Source: DAOTTW01 sp034437615 (GTDB lineage: Bacteria; Chloroflexota; Anaerolineae; Aggregatilineales; Phototrophicaceae). From it: a stretch of DNA of 5,876 bases. The position numbers and the translations under genes were made by a program. Numbering within the stretch: position 1 is the first letter of the stretch; each line of letters opens with the position of its first letter. Shown piece by piece: positions 5,444-5,876 of this stretch. The notes below the pieces were generated by a model. The model searched no databases. It was not told the DNA's origin and was given only the letters and a program-made list of their open reading frames with translations. Location of the stretch: positions 1 to 5,876 of the forward strand of contig DAOTTW010000329.1 of NCBI GenBank assembly GCA_034437615.1. The letters are read 5' to 3'.

Positions 5444-5876
5444 GTGCCACTGCAAAATTTTAGCGACCTTTTCGGTAACGACCCCCGTACTGTATCACGG
5501 GGGTTAGAATTACAGGAGTTAGCTGTCGTCTTCTCGGGTCTGGATAGTTTGTACCTCGTCGCAGAGTACCCGCATTCAGACATCTTCGATCAGTGGATTA
5601 TCTTTGCACCTGATCTAGCTGATCCACACCTCTACAAAGGCATCCCTGTAGGCAAGTTCCTGGTTGGACGGGGCGCTCTAGGCTACAAAATCCGTGTTCA
5701 GCAAGGGGATGTGCGTCTCTTTCTCACCGATTACGTAGACGATAACCTGCTTAAACAGGGTCTGTATGGTATGGGTTTCATGCTGCAAATCGGCCCGATG
5801 TGGCTGCGTCAACACGGCGATGAAGGGACCGAAAAGCTGGTTCAAGCGATCTACCAGCAGCTTCGCGCCTTCGGTG
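5444..5876 (+). CDS. Unrecognised protein, 3' end beyond the window
   Basis: The frame from GTG 5444 stays open for 144 codons to the window end. It gives a protein beginning VPLQNFSDLFGNDP and containing SGLDSLYLVAEYPHSD, GKFLVGRGALGYKIRV and YGMGFMLQIGPMWLR. The composition is that of a normal folded soluble protein with alternating hydrophobic positions and no signal peptide or clear membrane segment. I do not recognise a family or catalytic motif. The frame is open upstream to 5273 with only TTG 5357 as an alternative start; that extension is rich in Arg, Ser, Thr and Pro and looks less protein-like. A stable 8-pair stem (ACCCCCGT 5481-5488 with ACGGGGGT 5497-5504) lies over codons 13-21 and could affect early translation. 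It is separated from the CHAT operon by more than 400 bases and a terminator-like hairpin, so it is probably a separate unit. Confidence 0.6.
   Translation, partial: MPLQNFSDLFGNDPRTVSRGLELQELAVVFSGLDSLYLVAEYPHSDIFDQWIIFAPDLADPHLYKGIPVGKFLVGRGALGYKIRVQQGDVRLFLTDYVDDNLLKQGLYGMGFMLQIGPMWLRQHGDEGTEKLVQAIYQQLRAFG
5481..5504. repeat. 8-bp GC-rich hairpin inside the start of the last gene
   Basis: ACCCCCGT (5481-5488) and ACGGGGGT (5497-5504) are perfect reverse complements with an 8-base loop. The following TAGAATTACAGG lacks a T-run. Its place within the proposed coding region is unusual: either it is a translational control element or the true start lies further downstream than I propose. Confidence 0.5.

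Noticed and set aside
5287..5583. Possible 98-residue protein on the minus strand
   Set aside because: It lies antisense to the better-supported frame from GTG 5444, which continues well beyond it, and its composition is not protein-like.

Overview
The window looks bacterial: genes are closely spaced, share Shine-Dalgarno signals, and a sigma70-like promoter precedes the first gene. The large CHAT + STAND NTPase + TPR architecture is most common in Chloroflexota, Cyanobacteria and other bacteria with complex lifestyles. I lean weakly towards a Chloroflexota (Anaerolineae-like) source with moderate GC. This is inference; no taxonomic marker is present.

Layout. Positions 1-380 hold no convincing gene. 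They contain a compact set of three inverted repeats (70-190) enclosed by a further complementary pair (58-69 / 191-200), then a promoter (318-345) and a ribosome binding site for the first gene. Positions 381-5029 are a tight three-gene operon on the + strand. The first gene encodes a 1311-residue protein: a CHAT caspase-like protease, an NB-ARC/STAND NTPase, a winged-helix-like region, TPRs, and a C-terminal array of about 94-residue repeats that I do not recognise. The second, 3 bases downstream, encodes a 69-residue four-cysteine zinc-ribbon-like protein. The third overlaps the second by 4 bases (ATGA) and encodes a 167-residue protein with an acidic N-terminus and three predicted membrane segments. 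A terminator-like hairpin follows at 5046-5072. Positions 5073-5443 are non-coding as far as I can tell and carry several short palindromes. From 5444 (GTG) a fourth reading frame runs off the window end; I do not recognise its product.

Interpretation. The CHAT-STAND protein fits the sensor/switch-protease plan of bacterial biological-conflict (anti-phage or programmed cell death-like) systems: a target is sensed by the TPR/repeat C-terminus, the NB-ARC domain changes state with ATP, and the CHAT protease is switched on. The coupled membrane protein is a plausible effector or protease substrate, and the zinc-ribbon protein a plausible adaptor or regulator. The domains and gene order are read from the sequence; the working model is inference. 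I do not know of a described system with exactly this trio, so it is the main candidate for something new here.
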